DNA of 64,000 nt from Bradyrhizobium sp. SK17 (GTDB taxonomy: Bacteria; Pseudomonadota; Alphaproteobacteria; Rhizobiales; Xanthobacteraceae): positions 2,495,001 through 2,559,000 of the forward strand of contig NZ_CP025113.1 in assembly GCF_002831585.1 (NCBI RefSeq). Reading direction: 5' to 3'. Within the stretch, counting starts at the first letter, position 1, and each line of letters opens with the position of its first letter. Below the pieces are notes generated by a model, which saw only the letters and a list, made by a program, of their open reading frames with translations, made no database searches and had not been told where the DNA came from. The position numbers were made by a program, and so were the translations under genes. This document shows positions 8,451 through 16,960 of this stretch, piece after piece.

Positions 8451-8909
8451 ATGATGAAAGCCCGCATGAACCACCCGGTGATGGTTGTTCCCGAGGCCAT
8501 GAAGGCGTTGCAGGCGCTCAGCGAGAGCACCAAGCCGGCGCTGCCGGAAAGGCTGCTGGAACTGGTGCATCTGCGCGCCAGCCAGATCAACGGATGCAGC
8601 GTCTGCGTCGACATGCACCCGAAACTCGCCCGCCGCGCCGGCGAGACCGATGAGCGGCTGTTCGCGGTCGGTGCCTGGCGCGATGCGCCCTATTTCACCG
8701 ACGCCGAGCGGGCCGCGCTGGCGCTGACGGAAGCGGTGACCCGGCTCAGCGACCGCGAGGATCCGGTGACGGACGCGGTGTGGGACGAGGCCGCCAGGCA
8801 TTTCAACGAGCCGCAGCTGGCATCGCTGGTGCTCGGCATCGCAGCGATCAACGTCTGGAACAGGTTGAACGTCGCCGTGCGCCAGCCCGTCGGTGCGTGG
8901 AAGGTGTGA
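8451..8909 (+). CDS. Carboxymuconolactone decarboxylase/AhpD-like peroxidase, ECF41 target
   Basis: 152 residues. The AhpD core signature GCSVCVDMH carries the redox pair Cys49-x-x-Cys52 and His56, as in alkylhydroperoxidase D-like proteins. A peroxide-reducing or general thiol-redox role is therefore more likely than lactone decarboxylation. The helical CMD fold continues with LTEAVTRLSD and a late LGIAAINVWNRLNV. It is divergent from the ECF41 sigma gene, with the promoter described above, so the pair is probably an autonomous stress-response unit. Two adjacent ATGs (8451, 8454) could both serve. Confidence 0.88.
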   Translation: MMKARMNHPVMVVPEAMKALQALSESTKPALPERLLELVHLRASQINGCSVCVDMHPKLARRAGETDERLFAVGAWRDAPYFTDAERAALALTEAVTRLSDREDPVTDAVWDEAARHFNEPQLASLVLGIAAINVWNRLNVAVRQPVGAWKV

Positions 8910-8948
8910 TCTTCACCCTCTCTCCGCAAGCGGGGAGAGGTGCACTGC

Positions 8949-9758
8949 CTATGCGGCCAAGAACTCCAGCACGATCTCGCAATAGCGCTGCGGGGCCTGT
9001 TCGAACATCGGGTGCGTGGTGCCCGGGATCATCTCGGTACGCGCATCCTTCACGTTGGCGGCGAGGGCGTGCAGCACTTTCGGCAGCACGCCCTTGGTGT
9101 TGGCGCCGCCGATGAACAGCGTCGGCGCCCTGATCGCCTCGGCGTCCGCCTTGGAGAACGGCGGCCGCTGGTCGCGGGTCTGGCCGAGCAGGGTGGTCGC
9201 ATTGTCGCGCAGCAGTTGCTTGGAGGCTGCCGGAATCCGCTTCCAGGCGCCGGGGCCTTCCAGCGCGTCCATGAAGATCTGCAAGCCGCCGTCGATATCG
9301 CCCTTGGCGATTTCCGCGGCGCATGCCGCGAACCGTGCTGCCAGCGGCGAGTGGCCGGGCTTGAAGTCGGGATCAAGGGTCTCGTCGAGCTCGCCGCCGG
9401 GCTCGGCGAGGATCAGCTTGCGCAGCAGGTCCGGCCGCCGCTGCGCGACCCGGAAGCAGATATGGCCGCCGCGGGAATGTCCCATCAGGTCGACCGGTTT
9501 GGTGTCGAAGGCTTCGATGAAGGCGATCACATCGTCGACATGTTGCGCGATCGAATAGGTATCGCCGACGCCGTCCCAATGCGCCGGGAAGAAATGCCGC
9601 AGGCTGACCGCGATCACGCGATGGTGACGCGTCAGCGGGCCGAGCACCGCCGACCAGATCCGGAAGTCGCACAGCGAACCATGCACGCAGACCAGCGGCG
9701 GCCCCTCGCCGATGTCGAGGTAGGGCATGTCGAAACCGTTGACGCGGAGGCTGTGCAT
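8949..9758 (-). CDS. Alpha/beta-fold hydrolase
   Basis: 269 residues. The nucleophile elbow GHSRGG puts Ser95 in place, the oxyanion segment VCVHGSLCD is at residues 23-31, and the catalytic His is in PGTTHPMFEQ near the C-terminus. It belongs to the large epoxide hydrolase/haloperoxidase-like group, and sequence does not give the substrate. It has no signal peptide, so it is cytoplasmic. It converges on the CMD gene, and the short gap holds only a CCTCTCCGC-type hairpin. It starts 144 bases from the divergent methyltransferase gene. Confidence 0.82.
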   Translation of the reverse strand: MHSLRVNGFDMPYLDIGEGPPLVCVHGSLCDFRIWSAVLGPLTRHHRVIAVSLRHFFPAHWDGVGDTYSIAQHVDDVIAFIEAFDTKPVDLMGHSRGGHICFRVAQRRPDLLRKLILAEPGGELDETLDPDFKPGHSPLAARFAACAAEIAKGDIDGGLQIFMDALEGPGAWKRIPAASKQLLRDNATTLLGQTRDQRPPFSKADAEAIRAPTLFIGGANTKGVLPKVLHALAANVKDARTEMIPGTTHPMFEQAPQRYCEIVLEFLAA

Positions 9759-9902
9759 TTAGGGCTCGCGGAGGGCAGGAGATGTTGTTGATTCCGCCCA
9801 AGTTCCCACGGAATTCGGGTGGATAGCAACATTCGCCAAGCCTAGATTTCAGATCAACAGCAGGCTCCGGTTTGTGAGCCTAACGAATATCTGGAGTGCG
9901 CC

Positions 9903-10445
9903 ATGACCGGCCAGCATTTTGCAATCTTCGAGACCATGATCGGCGCCTGCGGCGTCGTCTGGGGTGAGCACGGCGTGACCGGCGTGCAGCTGCCGATGGG
10001 CAATGAAGAGAAGACCCGCAAGCGGATTGCCCAGCGCAACGGCGACGTCACCGAGGCGGCACCGCCGGCCGAAGTGCAGCACGCGATCGACGGCATGATC
10101 GAGCTGCTCGCCGGCAAGCCGAACGACCTCGCCGACATCGTGCTCGATCTCGACGGGGTGCCCGAATTCAACCGCGGCGTCTACGACATCGCGCGGAGGA
10201 TTCCGCCGGGCAAGACCATGACCTATGGCGACATCGCCAAGCAGCTCGGCGGCGTCGAGCTGTCGCGCGACGTCGGCCAGGCGCTCGGCCGCAACCCGTG
10301 TCCGATCGTGGTGCCCTGCCACCGGGTGCTGGCGGCGGGCAACAAGCCGGGCGGCTTCTCGGCCAATGGCGGCGTGGTCACCAAGCTGAAGATGTTGCAG
10401 ATCGAAGGTGCGGTGGTGAACCACACGCCGAGTTTGTTCGATTGA
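9903..10445 (+). CDS. ogt: Methylated-DNA--[protein]-cysteine S-methyltransferase
   Basis: 180 residues. The active-site motif PCHRV has Cys139 as the suicidal methyl acceptor. RGVYDIARRIPPGKTMTYGDIA and ALGRNPCPIVVPCH are the DNA-binding and active-site segments of the Ogt/AGT domain, and the N-terminal ~85 residues are the usual variable domain. The protein repairs O6-alkylguanine directly, one event per molecule. No Ada regulatory domain is present, so it is an Ogt-type stand-alone enzyme. The segment after the conserved core (KMLQIEGAVV) is complete. Confidence 0.92.
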   Translation: MTGQHFAIFETMIGACGVVWGEHGVTGVQLPMGNEEKTRKRIAQRNGDVTEAAPPAEVQHAIDGMIELLAGKPNDLADIVLDLDGVPEFNRGVYDIARRIPPGKTMTYGDIAKQLGGVELSRDVGQALGRNPCPIVVPCHRVLAAGNKPGGFSANGGVVTKLKMLQIEGAVVNHTPSLFD

Positions 10446-10518
10446 GGAAGAAGCACCCCTCCCTTCCAGCGGAGCGCAATCGAAACCGCGAGCAGCTTTG
10501 CTTTGCTGCCTCTACGTT

Positions 10519-10605
10519 CGTCATGGCCGGGCTTGTCCCGGCCATCCACGTCTTTGTCGTGCGGAAACCAAGACGTGGATGCCCGGCACAAGGCCGGGCA
10601 TGACG
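10519..10605. repeat. REP-like inverted repeat, CGTCATGGCCGGGC family
   Basis: CGTCATGGCCGGGCTTGTCC on the left pairs with AAGGCCGGGCATGACG on the right. Inner arms GCCATCCACGTCTT / AAGACGTGGATGCC also pair. It lies between converging genes and is non-coding. It is a different family from the CGTCATTCC and CGTCATCC repeats of this window. Confidence 0.85.
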
Positions 10606-10676
10606 GAGTTCGTGGGGAGGTCGAGCGCTTATGCGATTGCCCACCTCCAGGGGAGGGTGAAGCGAGCGAGCTCCTG

Positions 10677-11546
10677 CTATGCCGTCTCACAAACAAACCC
10701 GTTGCCCTTCCGCCTGATCTTGCCGACCGAGGGTGAGGGGAAATGGGCGGGGCAGCACAGCGTCTCGGTGTCGCAATAGCGCTCGAGCAAGCTGCGGCGT
10801 GTCTTTGCCGCCAGCGCGGGGTCGACGTCGAATTTCGGCGAGATCTCCGGATAGAGCGTCTGGATCGGCGAATGCATCAGGTCGCCGGCAAACACCGCGT
10901 CATCCTTGCCGCGGCCGAAGGTGAAGGCGAGGTGGCCCGGGGTGTGGCCGGGTGTCGGCAGGACGCGCATGTGGTCGCCGATCGCGAAATCATTGCCGAC
11001 GAGATCGGCCCGCTTGGCTTCCACCACTGGCAGCACGCTGTCGACGAATGGCGGGACTTCGGCCTTGGCGTTGGTCTCGGTCCAGTAGTCGAACTCGGTC
11101 TTGTCGAACACATAGCGCGCGTTCGGGAAGGTCGGCACCCAGCGGCCGTTATCGAGCCGCGTATTCCAGCCGACATGGTCGACATGCAGATGCGTGCACA
11201 TCACATAGTCGATGTCGCCGACCGAGAAACCGGCCGAGGCAAGGCCGCGCAGATAGCTGTCGTCGGTCTTCATGTTCCAGCTCGGCCGACCCGGCCGCGG
11301 CTTGTCGTTGCCGATGCAGCTGTCGATCAGGATAGTGTGGTGCGGCGTCTTCACGATGTAGGACTGGAACGCCAGGATCAGCGTGTCGCTATCGTCGAGC
11401 GCGCCGGCGGCTTTCATCCAGGCGCGGTTCTCGCCCAGCAGCTCCGGCGTCAGGGTGGGGAACATGTCGTGCGCGGGCAGGAACTTGGCTTCCTCCTCGA
11501 CGACGCGGTGAATGGTGAGATCGCCGGCGGCAAATTTCAGGCTCAT
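10677..11546 (-). CDS. MBL-fold metallo-hydrolase
   Basis: 289 residues. The zinc motif is THLHVDHVGW with His119, His121, Asp123 and His124; TPGHTPGH and AGDLMHSP supply the remaining ligands. It belongs to the metallo-beta-lactamase hydrolase group that includes quorum-quenching lactonases and organophosphate hydrolases. Signal: none, cytoplasmic. It is clearly paralogous to the gene at 17334-18185, sharing THLHVDHVGWNT, WVPTFxNARYVF and TEFxxW segments. The substrate is not determined. The ribosome binding site CAGGGAATCACC before ATG 11546 is adequate. Confidence 0.85.
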   Translation of the reverse strand: MSLKFAAGDLTIHRVVEEEAKFLPAHDMFPTLTPELLGENRAWMKAAGALDDSDTLILAFQSYIVKTPHHTILIDSCIGNDKPRPGRPSWNMKTDDSYLRGLASAGFSVGDIDYVMCTHLHVDHVGWNTRLDNGRWVPTFPNARYVFDKTEFDYWTETNAKAEVPPFVDSVLPVVEAKRADLVGNDFAIGDHMRVLPTPGHTPGHLAFTFGRGKDDAVFAGDLMHSPIQTLYPEISPKFDVDPALAAKTRRSLLERYCDTETLCCPAHFPSPSVGKIRRKGNGFVCETA

Positions 11547-11619
11547 GGTGATTCCCTGGCGTTAGCGTTTTCGAGCGAAGCGGAGTCCGGTTGGCGTGAA
11601 GAAAACGCGTAGACAAAGG

Positions 11620-12813
11620 TCAGTGCGCGTCGCGCACGGCTGGAATGATGATGTTGGCGAGGATATCCATCGCCGCAAGGCCTTCCTTGGGCTGGCCGTA
11701 CTGGGCGGCCGTCGTCATCATCACAAGATCGAGATCGGGCACGATGATGATGCGCTGTCCGCCCCAGCCGAACGCGCCGACCCATTTCACTTCCTTGCCG
11801 TCGGACAGCGAGCGGCCCATCCACCACTGATAGCCATAGAACAGCGTGCCGCCGAAATAGCCGACGGCCTGGAAGCGCGGCACAATCGATTGCGCGATCC
11901 AGTCGGCCGGGACGATCTGCTGCTCCTTCCACCGTCCGCGGTCGAGCACGAGCTGGCCGATCTTGGCGGCATCGCGCGGGCGCAGCCTGAGGCCGGCGGC
12001 GGCAGCGATCTTGCCGTTCTCGTAGCTCTTCCATTCGAGATCGGTGATGCCGAGCGGCTGGAACAGCGTCTCGCGCGCGAACGCTTCGAGCGGTTTGCCG
12101 GAGACCTGTTCGACGATGTTGCCGAGCACATTCGTGCCGCCGCCATTATAGGTCCACAGCGTGTCCGGCGGCGCTGCGATCGGCTTGGCCAGGACATAGC
12201 CGATCGGATCGGCATCGAAGGCGAGATGCGGTTCGTCGTTGTTCGGATCGGTCCAGGGCAGTGCCTCGTCCCATTGGATGCCCGACGACATCGTCAGCAG
12301 GTGGCGCAGCGTGATCGCGTCCCATCCGGCTGATTTGACCGACTGGCGCTCGGGAAAGAATTTCGTCACGCGCTCGTCGACGCCGGCGATCAGCTTGCGG
12401 TCGATGGCGATCCCGACCAGCAGCGACGTCACGCTCTTCGATGCCGAACGCATGTCGTGCTTGGTGGTCGCCGTGAATTCGATGCGGCCTTCCTTGTGTC
12501 CCCACGGCTGATCGATGCCGGTGAAATATTGCTCGAACACCAGTCTGCCGTGACGCGCCACGACGACGGAATGCACTTCGCTGCTGCGCAGGGCGAGCCG
12601 CGCGGCGATGCCGCACGGCCGCTCGCCATCCATGCCGACGCTGCCGGGTGACGCGATCGTCCAGCCATCGTCGAGCGCGGCCGGCGATCCGCAAGTCTGT
12701 TTCTGTTCAGCTGTCATGTCGTCGGCCCTTGGTGTGGTGATCGAGGCCGTCAACGCGAGCACAAGGCTCGCGCCGAGCAGGAAGGGGCGGGCGAAGCGAT
12801 GGCGCATCGTCAT
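11620..12813 (-). CDS. Exported serine hydrolase, beta-lactamase class C/esterase family
   Basis: 397 residues. A signal peptide ends near residue 30. The SxxK nucleophile motif is Ser123-Ala-Ser-Lys126, Tyr222 in TYNGGG is the YxN-type base, and FGWGGQR near residue 350 takes the place of the KTG/HxG triad. These define the penicillin-binding-like serine hydrolases (EstB, 6-aminohexanoate-dimer hydrolase, AmpC relatives). A periplasmic esterase or amide hydrolase is more likely than a true beta-lactamase. It lies 18 bases upstream of a GST gene on the same strand. Confidence 0.83.
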   Translation of the reverse strand: MTMRHRFARPFLLGASLVLALTASITTPRADDMTAEQKQTCGSPAALDDGWTIASPGSVGMDGERPCGIAARLALRSSEVHSVVVARHGRLVFEQYFTGIDQPWGHKEGRIEFTATTKHDMRSASKSVTSLLVGIAIDRKLIAGVDERVTKFFPERQSVKSAGWDAITLRHLLTMSSGIQWDEALPWTDPNNDEPHLAFDADPIGYVLAKPIAAPPDTLWTYNGGGTNVLGNIVEQVSGKPLEAFARETLFQPLGITDLEWKSYENGKIAAAAGLRLRPRDAAKIGQLVLDRGRWKEQQIVPADWIAQSIVPRFQAVGYFGGTLFYGYQWWMGRSLSDGKEVKWVGAFGWGGQRIIIVPDLDLVMMTTAAQYGQPKEGLAAMDILANIIIPAVRDAH

Positions 12814-12831
12814 GCCTACCGCCCTGCCACG

Positions 12832-13446
12832 CTACGCGGCTGGCGGAGCCGAGATCTTCACCGACGGCCGTTCCTGCATTCGCTGGTAGAAGGCGTCGAG
12901 CTTGGGATAGGCCTTGCGCCAGCCGCAATCGGCGAAGCGGAAATCGGCGTAGCCGAGCACGCAGACAAGGCCGATCTGCGCGATGTCGAACGACGAACCG
13001 TCCAGCACGTCGGGCCGGTTCTCGAACCGCGCCATGCCGGCCCAGGCCCGGTTCCAGTGATCGTCGTACCAAGCTTGCCACAGCGAGCCCTGCGGCCGCA
13101 CCATCTTCTCGTAGCGGCACAGCAGCATGGAATCGAGCATGCCGTTGAGCAACGAGTGATCGGTCTTCAGCTTCCAGCGCCGCGGGCCGTAGCCCGGGAT
13201 CAGCCGGCCGCCGCCGATCTCGTTGAGATATTCGACGATGACGTAGGAATCCAGAATCACGTCGCCATGGTCGAGGATCAGCACCGGCAGCTTCTTCAGC
13301 GGCGAGATCCTGGAATATTCGTCATTGGCCGTACCCGGCGCGACGCTGGCCGGCACGAATTCGATCTTGTCGATCAGGCCGAGCTCGATCGCCGCGATGC
13401 GCACCTTGCGGGCGAACGGGGAAGCGGGAGAGAAGGTGAGTTTCAT
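12832..13446 (-). CDS. Glutathione S-transferase family protein
   Basis: 204 residues. The N-terminal thioredoxin-fold domain (SPASPFARKVRIAAIELGL; cis-Pro in KKLPVL; DSYVIVEYL for glutathione binding) is followed by a helical C-terminal domain. Ser6/Ser9 near the N-terminus can provide the catalytic hydroxyl. Family members conjugate or reduce electrophiles using glutathione, and the substrate is not evident. It is transcribed leftward into the serine hydrolase gene, from which it is separated by 18 bases, so they are likely co-transcribed. It is unrelated in close sequence to the second GST at 49284-49898. Confidence 0.85.
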   Translation of the reverse strand: MKLTFSPASPFARKVRIAAIELGLIDKIEFVPASVAPGTANDEYSRISPLKKLPVLILDHGDVILDSYVIVEYLNEIGGGRLIPGYGPRRWKLKTDHSLLNGMLDSMLLCRYEKMVRPQGSLWQAWYDDHWNRAWAGMARFENRPDVLDGSSFDIAQIGLVCVLGYADFRFADCGWRKAYPKLDAFYQRMQERPSVKISAPPAA

Positions 13447-13474
13447 GGAGATGACCTCTTTCCGAGTACGCAGT

Positions 13475-13620
13475 CGTCATCCTGAGGAGCGCGCCCTTGG
13501 GCGCGCGTCTCGAAGGATGGGTAGTGATCGATGCTTTGCCGTCACCCTTCCGACGGATGGACGACGGTGTCCTTGGCTCATCCTTCGAGACGCGCGCGTT
13601 GCGCGCTCCTCAGGATGACG
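13475..13620. repeat. REP-like inverted repeat, CGTCATCCTGAGGAGC family
   Basis: CGTCATCCTGAGGAGCGCGC pairs with GCGCGCTCCTCAGGATGACG at the far end, and GCGTCTCGAAGGATG pairs with CATCCTTCGAGACGC internally. Related copies are at 59981-60116 and 62306-62408. It lies between a GST gene and an FAH-family gene on the same strand. Confidence 0.87.
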
Positions 13621-13630
13621 GTCCCGTAAA

Positions 13631-14473
13631 CTACGCCGCGACGATTTCCTGGCGCTGCTCGCCGAGGCCCTCGATGCCGAGCGTCACGACGTCGCCGACG
13701 TTGAGATATTGCGGCGGCTTCATGCCGGTGCCGACGCCGGGCGGGGTGCCGGTGGTGACGACGTCGCCGGGCAGCAGCGTCATGAACTGCGAGACGTAGG
13801 AGATGCACTTCGCCATGGTGAAGATCATGGTCGAGGTCGTGCCGGTCTGGCGGCGCTGGCCGTTGACGTCGAGCCACATCGAGAGCTTCTGCACGTCGGC
13901 GATTTCGTCCTTGGTGGCGAGCCAGGGGCCAACCGGACCGAACGTGTCGTGCGACTTGCCCTTGGTCCACTGTCCGAGGCGTTCGATCTGGAAGTTGCGC
14001 TCGGAGACGTCGTTGCAGATGCAGTAGCCGGCGACGTGGTTCAGCGCGTCGGCTTCCGAGACATACTTGGCACGGGTGCCGATGATGGCGGCGATCTCGA
14101 CTTCCCAGTCGAGCTTGGTCGAGCCGCGCGGCTTCTCGACCGGATCGTTCGGGCCGGAAAGCGCGGTGTTGGCCTTCAGGAAGAAGATCGGCTCCGACGG
14201 GATCGGGTTGCCGGTTTCCTTGGCGTGGTCGGAATAGTTGAGGCCGATCGCGACGAATTTCGAGATGCCGGTGACGGGGGCGCCGAAGCGCGGCTTGCCG
14301 GCGACCGCGGGCAGGGAGGCGGGATCGAGGGCAGCAAGCTTCTTCAGCGACTCCGGCGTGTAGGCTTCGCCGGTCAGGTCCTTCAGATGGGCCGAGAGGT
14401 CGCGGAGCTGGCCGGATTTATCGATCAGACCGGGCTTTTCCGCACCCTTTTCGCCATAACGAACAAGCTTCAT
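13631..14473 (-). CDS. Fumarylacetoacetate hydrolase-family protein
   Basis: 280 residues. The FAH fold is recognisable from GLNYSDHAKETG, the metal site DWEVEIAAIIG (two acidic ligands, with another in the following NDVSERNFQ) and the C-terminal GDVVTTGTPPGVG. Homologues are annotated as 2-hydroxyhepta-2,4-diene-1,7-dioate isomerase, ureidoglycolate lyase or acylpyruvase; these hydrolyse or isomerise small 2-oxo/dicarbonyl acids using Mg2+ or Mn2+. ATG 14473 is preferred over an in-frame GTG three codons upstream because GCAGGGAG lies eight bases before it. It lies downstream of the TetR/MFS control region, but 150 bases separate it from TetR. Confidence 0.83.
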   Translation of the reverse strand: MKLVRYGEKGAEKPGLIDKSGQLRDLSAHLKDLTGEAYTPESLKKLAALDPASLPAVAGKPRFGAPVTGISKFVAIGLNYSDHAKETGNPIPSEPIFFLKANTALSGPNDPVEKPRGSTKLDWEVEIAAIIGTRAKYVSEADALNHVAGYCICNDVSERNFQIERLGQWTKGKSHDTFGPVGPWLATKDEIADVQKLSMWLDVNGQRRQTGTTSTMIFTMAKCISYVSQFMTLLPGDVVTTGTPPGVGTGMKPPQYLNVGDVVTLGIEGLGEQRQEIVAA

Positions 14474-14629
14474 GTTGATCACTCCCTGCGATGTCCTGAG
14501 GATTATTACTGGTATACCTCGACACGCTTCATGGAACAGCGCGGCAGGAAATTCAACCGCTTCACGGTCGCGGCATTGCAGCCATCACCTTCCGGCGTGG
14601 CGGCTTGGAACGGTTCGTTCAAATGCCCG

Positions 14630-15313
14630 TCATGATTGCGGCTGCGGCGCCGCCAGCATCCGCGTGAACATGTCTTCCAGCAGCCGGCACGGCGGCTCCG
14701 GATCGCGCGTACCCGCGACGATCGCATCATCAGCCACGGCGTGCATCCCGTCGAATACGATCAGCGCCGCGCTGCGGGCGTCCGGGAAGGTCCAGACCCC
14801 GGCCTTCCGGCCATCCTCCAGCACCGCGACGATCTGAGCGATCACGTCGTCCTTTTCCTGCGACTGGCGCTGATGATGCGGAAAGTCGTGAAACACGACG
14901 TCATGCAGTTCGACATTGGCAAGATAGGTTCCAACCGCGCCGCGTAGCCAGGCCGATAGCCGTCCGGCGTGATCGTCTTCGGCACATTCAGCGATCGAAG
15001 CCGCAACGCGGGCGAGGAAGTCCTGCGAGAAACGCGCGCGCAGGGCGATGATCACATCTGCCTTGGTGGAGAAGTAGTGGTAGAAGGTGCCCTTGGCGAC
15101 GCCGGCCCGGGCGACGATGTCGTCGATCGTGGTGGCCTCGATGCCCTTCGCGATGAACAGGGCGGCTGCCGCCGACATCAGGTCGTCCACCCTGACCTCG
15201 GCAGGCTGAGCCCGTCTCCAACGCTGCGCTGCGCCGCGTGGCGCCGCCGTCTGCCGCTTCCCGATCATGCCGTTCGCATCCACCTGCATCTGATATCCGA
15301 TTCTGGATCGCAT
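14630..15313 (-). CDS. TetR-family transcriptional regulator
   Basis: 227 residues. After a ~40-residue basic tail comes the TetR helix-turn-helix: LMSAAAALFIAKGIEATTIDD and VARAGVAKGTFYHYFSTKADV, roughly residues 45-95. The ligand-binding helical domain follows. It is divergent from the MFS exporter 91 bases away and shares with it an intergenic operator-like repeat, the standard arrangement for a TetR repressor of a drug efflux gene. The true start may be an internal ATG near residue 9 or 16, because the first 40 residues are poorly TetR-like. Confidence 0.85.
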   Translation of the reverse strand: MRSRIGYQMQVDANGMIGKRQTAAPRGAAQRWRRAQPAEVRVDDLMSAAAALFIAKGIEATTIDDIVARAGVAKGTFYHYFSTKADVIIALRARFSQDFLARVAASIAECAEDDHAGRLSAWLRGAVGTYLANVELHDVVFHDFPHHQRQSQEKDDVIAQIVAVLEDGRKAGVWTFPDARSAALIVFDGMHAVADDAIVAGTRDPEPPCRLLEDMFTRMLAAPQPQS

Positions 15314-15347
15314 ATTTAGAATGACTTTGAAATAGCTTAGTTATATT

Positions 15348-15362
15348 GACCGACCGTCAGTC
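15348..15362. promoter_or_regulatory. Candidate TetR operator between tetR and MFS gene
   Basis: GACCGAC-C-GTCAGTC is a 15-bp inverted repeat with one mismatched pair. It lies just downstream of TTATATT and 42 bases before the MFS start. Both the position in the shared promoter region and the symmetry fit a TetR site; binding is inferred. Confidence 0.5.
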
Positions 15363-15404
15363 GATGCGTATTTGTGCCGCCATGTCCAACAATCCGGCGG
15401 CATA

Positions 15405-16928
15405 ATGATGTCTCTGTCCCGCAAATCCGTGGCCGTTCTTGCGGTCTATCTCGGCACCTGCATGGCGACCGTTGCGATCAGCATCGTCACGGTGGCGCTG
15501 CCTGCCATCCAAGCCGGCCTCGGGGCTGAGCTTGCCGGGTTGCAGTGGGTGGTCGGTGCCTACGCGCTGAGCCTGTCCGCCTGCATGCTCTCGGCCGGCC
15601 CGATCGGCGACCGTTACGGCCGCAAGCGCGCCTGGCTGTTCGGCATCGTGCTGTTCACGCTCGGCTCCGCCACCTCCGCGACCGCGCCGTCGCTTGCGAT
15701 CCTGATTGCCGGCTGCGCGTTGCAGGGCGTCGCCGGTGCGTTGGTCATCCCGGGCGCGCTGTCGATCCTGGCCCAGGCGTTCCCCAATCCCGCCGAGCGT
15801 GCGCATGCGATCGGCGGCTGGTCGTCGTTCAGCGCGGTGTCGCTCATTCTCGGTCCGATGCTCGGCGGCATCCTGGTCGACACTGTCGATTGGCGGAGCG
15901 TATTCCTGATCAACCTGCCCGTCGGCGCGGTCGCGCTTGGTCTTGGCCTGGTCGGCATCGACGAGAGCGCCGATCCCGACCACGCCGCGCTCGACCCAGC
16001 CGGCCAGGTCTTGAGCGTGGTGCTTCTCGGCGCGCTGACCTACGGCTTTATCGCCGCCAGCGGCGGCTGGACTGCGCCCGCCACGCTGTCGGCATTCGGC
16101 GTCGCGGGAGCCGCGTTGCTGCTGTTCGTCGTGGTCGAACGGCGCGCCGCGCGCCCGTTGGTGCCGGTCGACCTGTTTCGCGATCTCGCCTTTGTGGCGG
16201 TGAACTTCGCCTCGTTCGCACTCGGCTTCTCCGGTTACAGCAGCCTGTTCCTGTTCTCTCTGTTCTTGCAGCAGGCGCAGGACTGGTCGGCCGCCCAGGC
16301 TGGCAGCGGAATCGCCCCGGTGTTCGTCGTCGCGGCGACGGGATCGTTGTTGTTCGGCCGCTGGGCGGCGCGTTTCGGGCTGCGCCGGTTGATGATCGTT
16401 GGTTATGTCCTGCTTGGCGTTGCCATGCTCGGCATGAGCTCGTTCACGGAAGCGACGCCCTATGCCGTGATCGCGCCGTTGTTCGCGCTGCTCGGCGCGG
16501 GCCTCGGGCTCTCGGTGCCGGCGACGGGCGCATCGACCATGGCGGTGGCGCCGCGCGAGCGCAGCGGAATCGCGTCCGCGACGATGAACGCCTTGCGGCA
16601 GAGCGGCATGACGATCTCCATCGCCCTGCTCGGCACGGTGCTGGCCACCACCGCCACTGCGTCGCTCACCAGCGCGCTGATGAATGCCAATGTCGGCAAC
16701 GCGGCCGAACTTGCCGCCATCGCGATCCGGCGTCACGAAACGCCGGGCGGTCTCGGCATAGCACCGGACACCTTTCACGCCATGCTGGCGAGTGCGCTCG
16801 CCCGCGGTTTTTCCGCCGCGGCCGCGCTGGCCGGCCTGTTCGCGCTGCTGGCGGCGGCGATGCTCGCCGCGGCTGCGTTGCAGGCGCGGCGGACGCAGCC
16901 CGGATCCGCGCTCGCCAGAGAGACATGA
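15405..16928 (+). CDS. MFS exporter, DHA2 (EmrB/QacA) family
   Basis: 507 residues. A 14-helix arrangement can be read, starting AVLAVYLGTCMATVAISIVTVALP with the DHA2 motif C region, then QWVVGAYALSLSACMLSAGPIGDRYGRKRAW (motif A, loop 2-3). Proton-driven efflux of drugs or toxic organic compounds is the family role. It diverges from the TetR gene, which is likely its repressor. Two consecutive ATGs (15405, 15408) begin the protein; the frame is open 33 bases further upstream but without a better site. A small gene follows closely downstream. Confidence 0.88.
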   Translation: MMSLSRKSVAVLAVYLGTCMATVAISIVTVALPAIQAGLGAELAGLQWVVGAYALSLSACMLSAGPIGDRYGRKRAWLFGIVLFTLGSATSATAPSLAILIAGCALQGVAGALVIPGALSILAQAFPNPAERAHAIGGWSSFSAVSLILGPMLGGILVDTVDWRSVFLINLPVGAVALGLGLVGIDESADPDHAALDPAGQVLSVVLLGALTYGFIAASGGWTAPATLSAFGVAGAALLLFVVVERRAARPLVPVDLFRDLAFVAVNFASFALGFSGYSSLFLFSLFLQQAQDWSAAQAGSGIAPVFVVAATGSLLFGRWAARFGLRRLMIVGYVLLGVAMLGMSSFTEATPYAVIAPLFALLGAGLGLSVPATGASTMAVAPRERSGIASATMNALRQSGMTISIALLGTVLATTATASLTSALMNANVGNAAELAAIAIRRHETPGGLGIAPDTFHAMLASALARGFSAAAALAGLFALLAAAMLAAAALQARRTQPGSALARET

Positions 16929-16960
16929 TCACACCCTCATCCGCATCAGGAGTATCGCCC

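Noticed and set aside
11620..12813. True class C beta-lactamase (antibiotic resistance)
   Set aside because: SxxK and Tyr are present, but the KTG motif is replaced by a WGGQ pattern and it is closer to esterase/amide hydrolase members.
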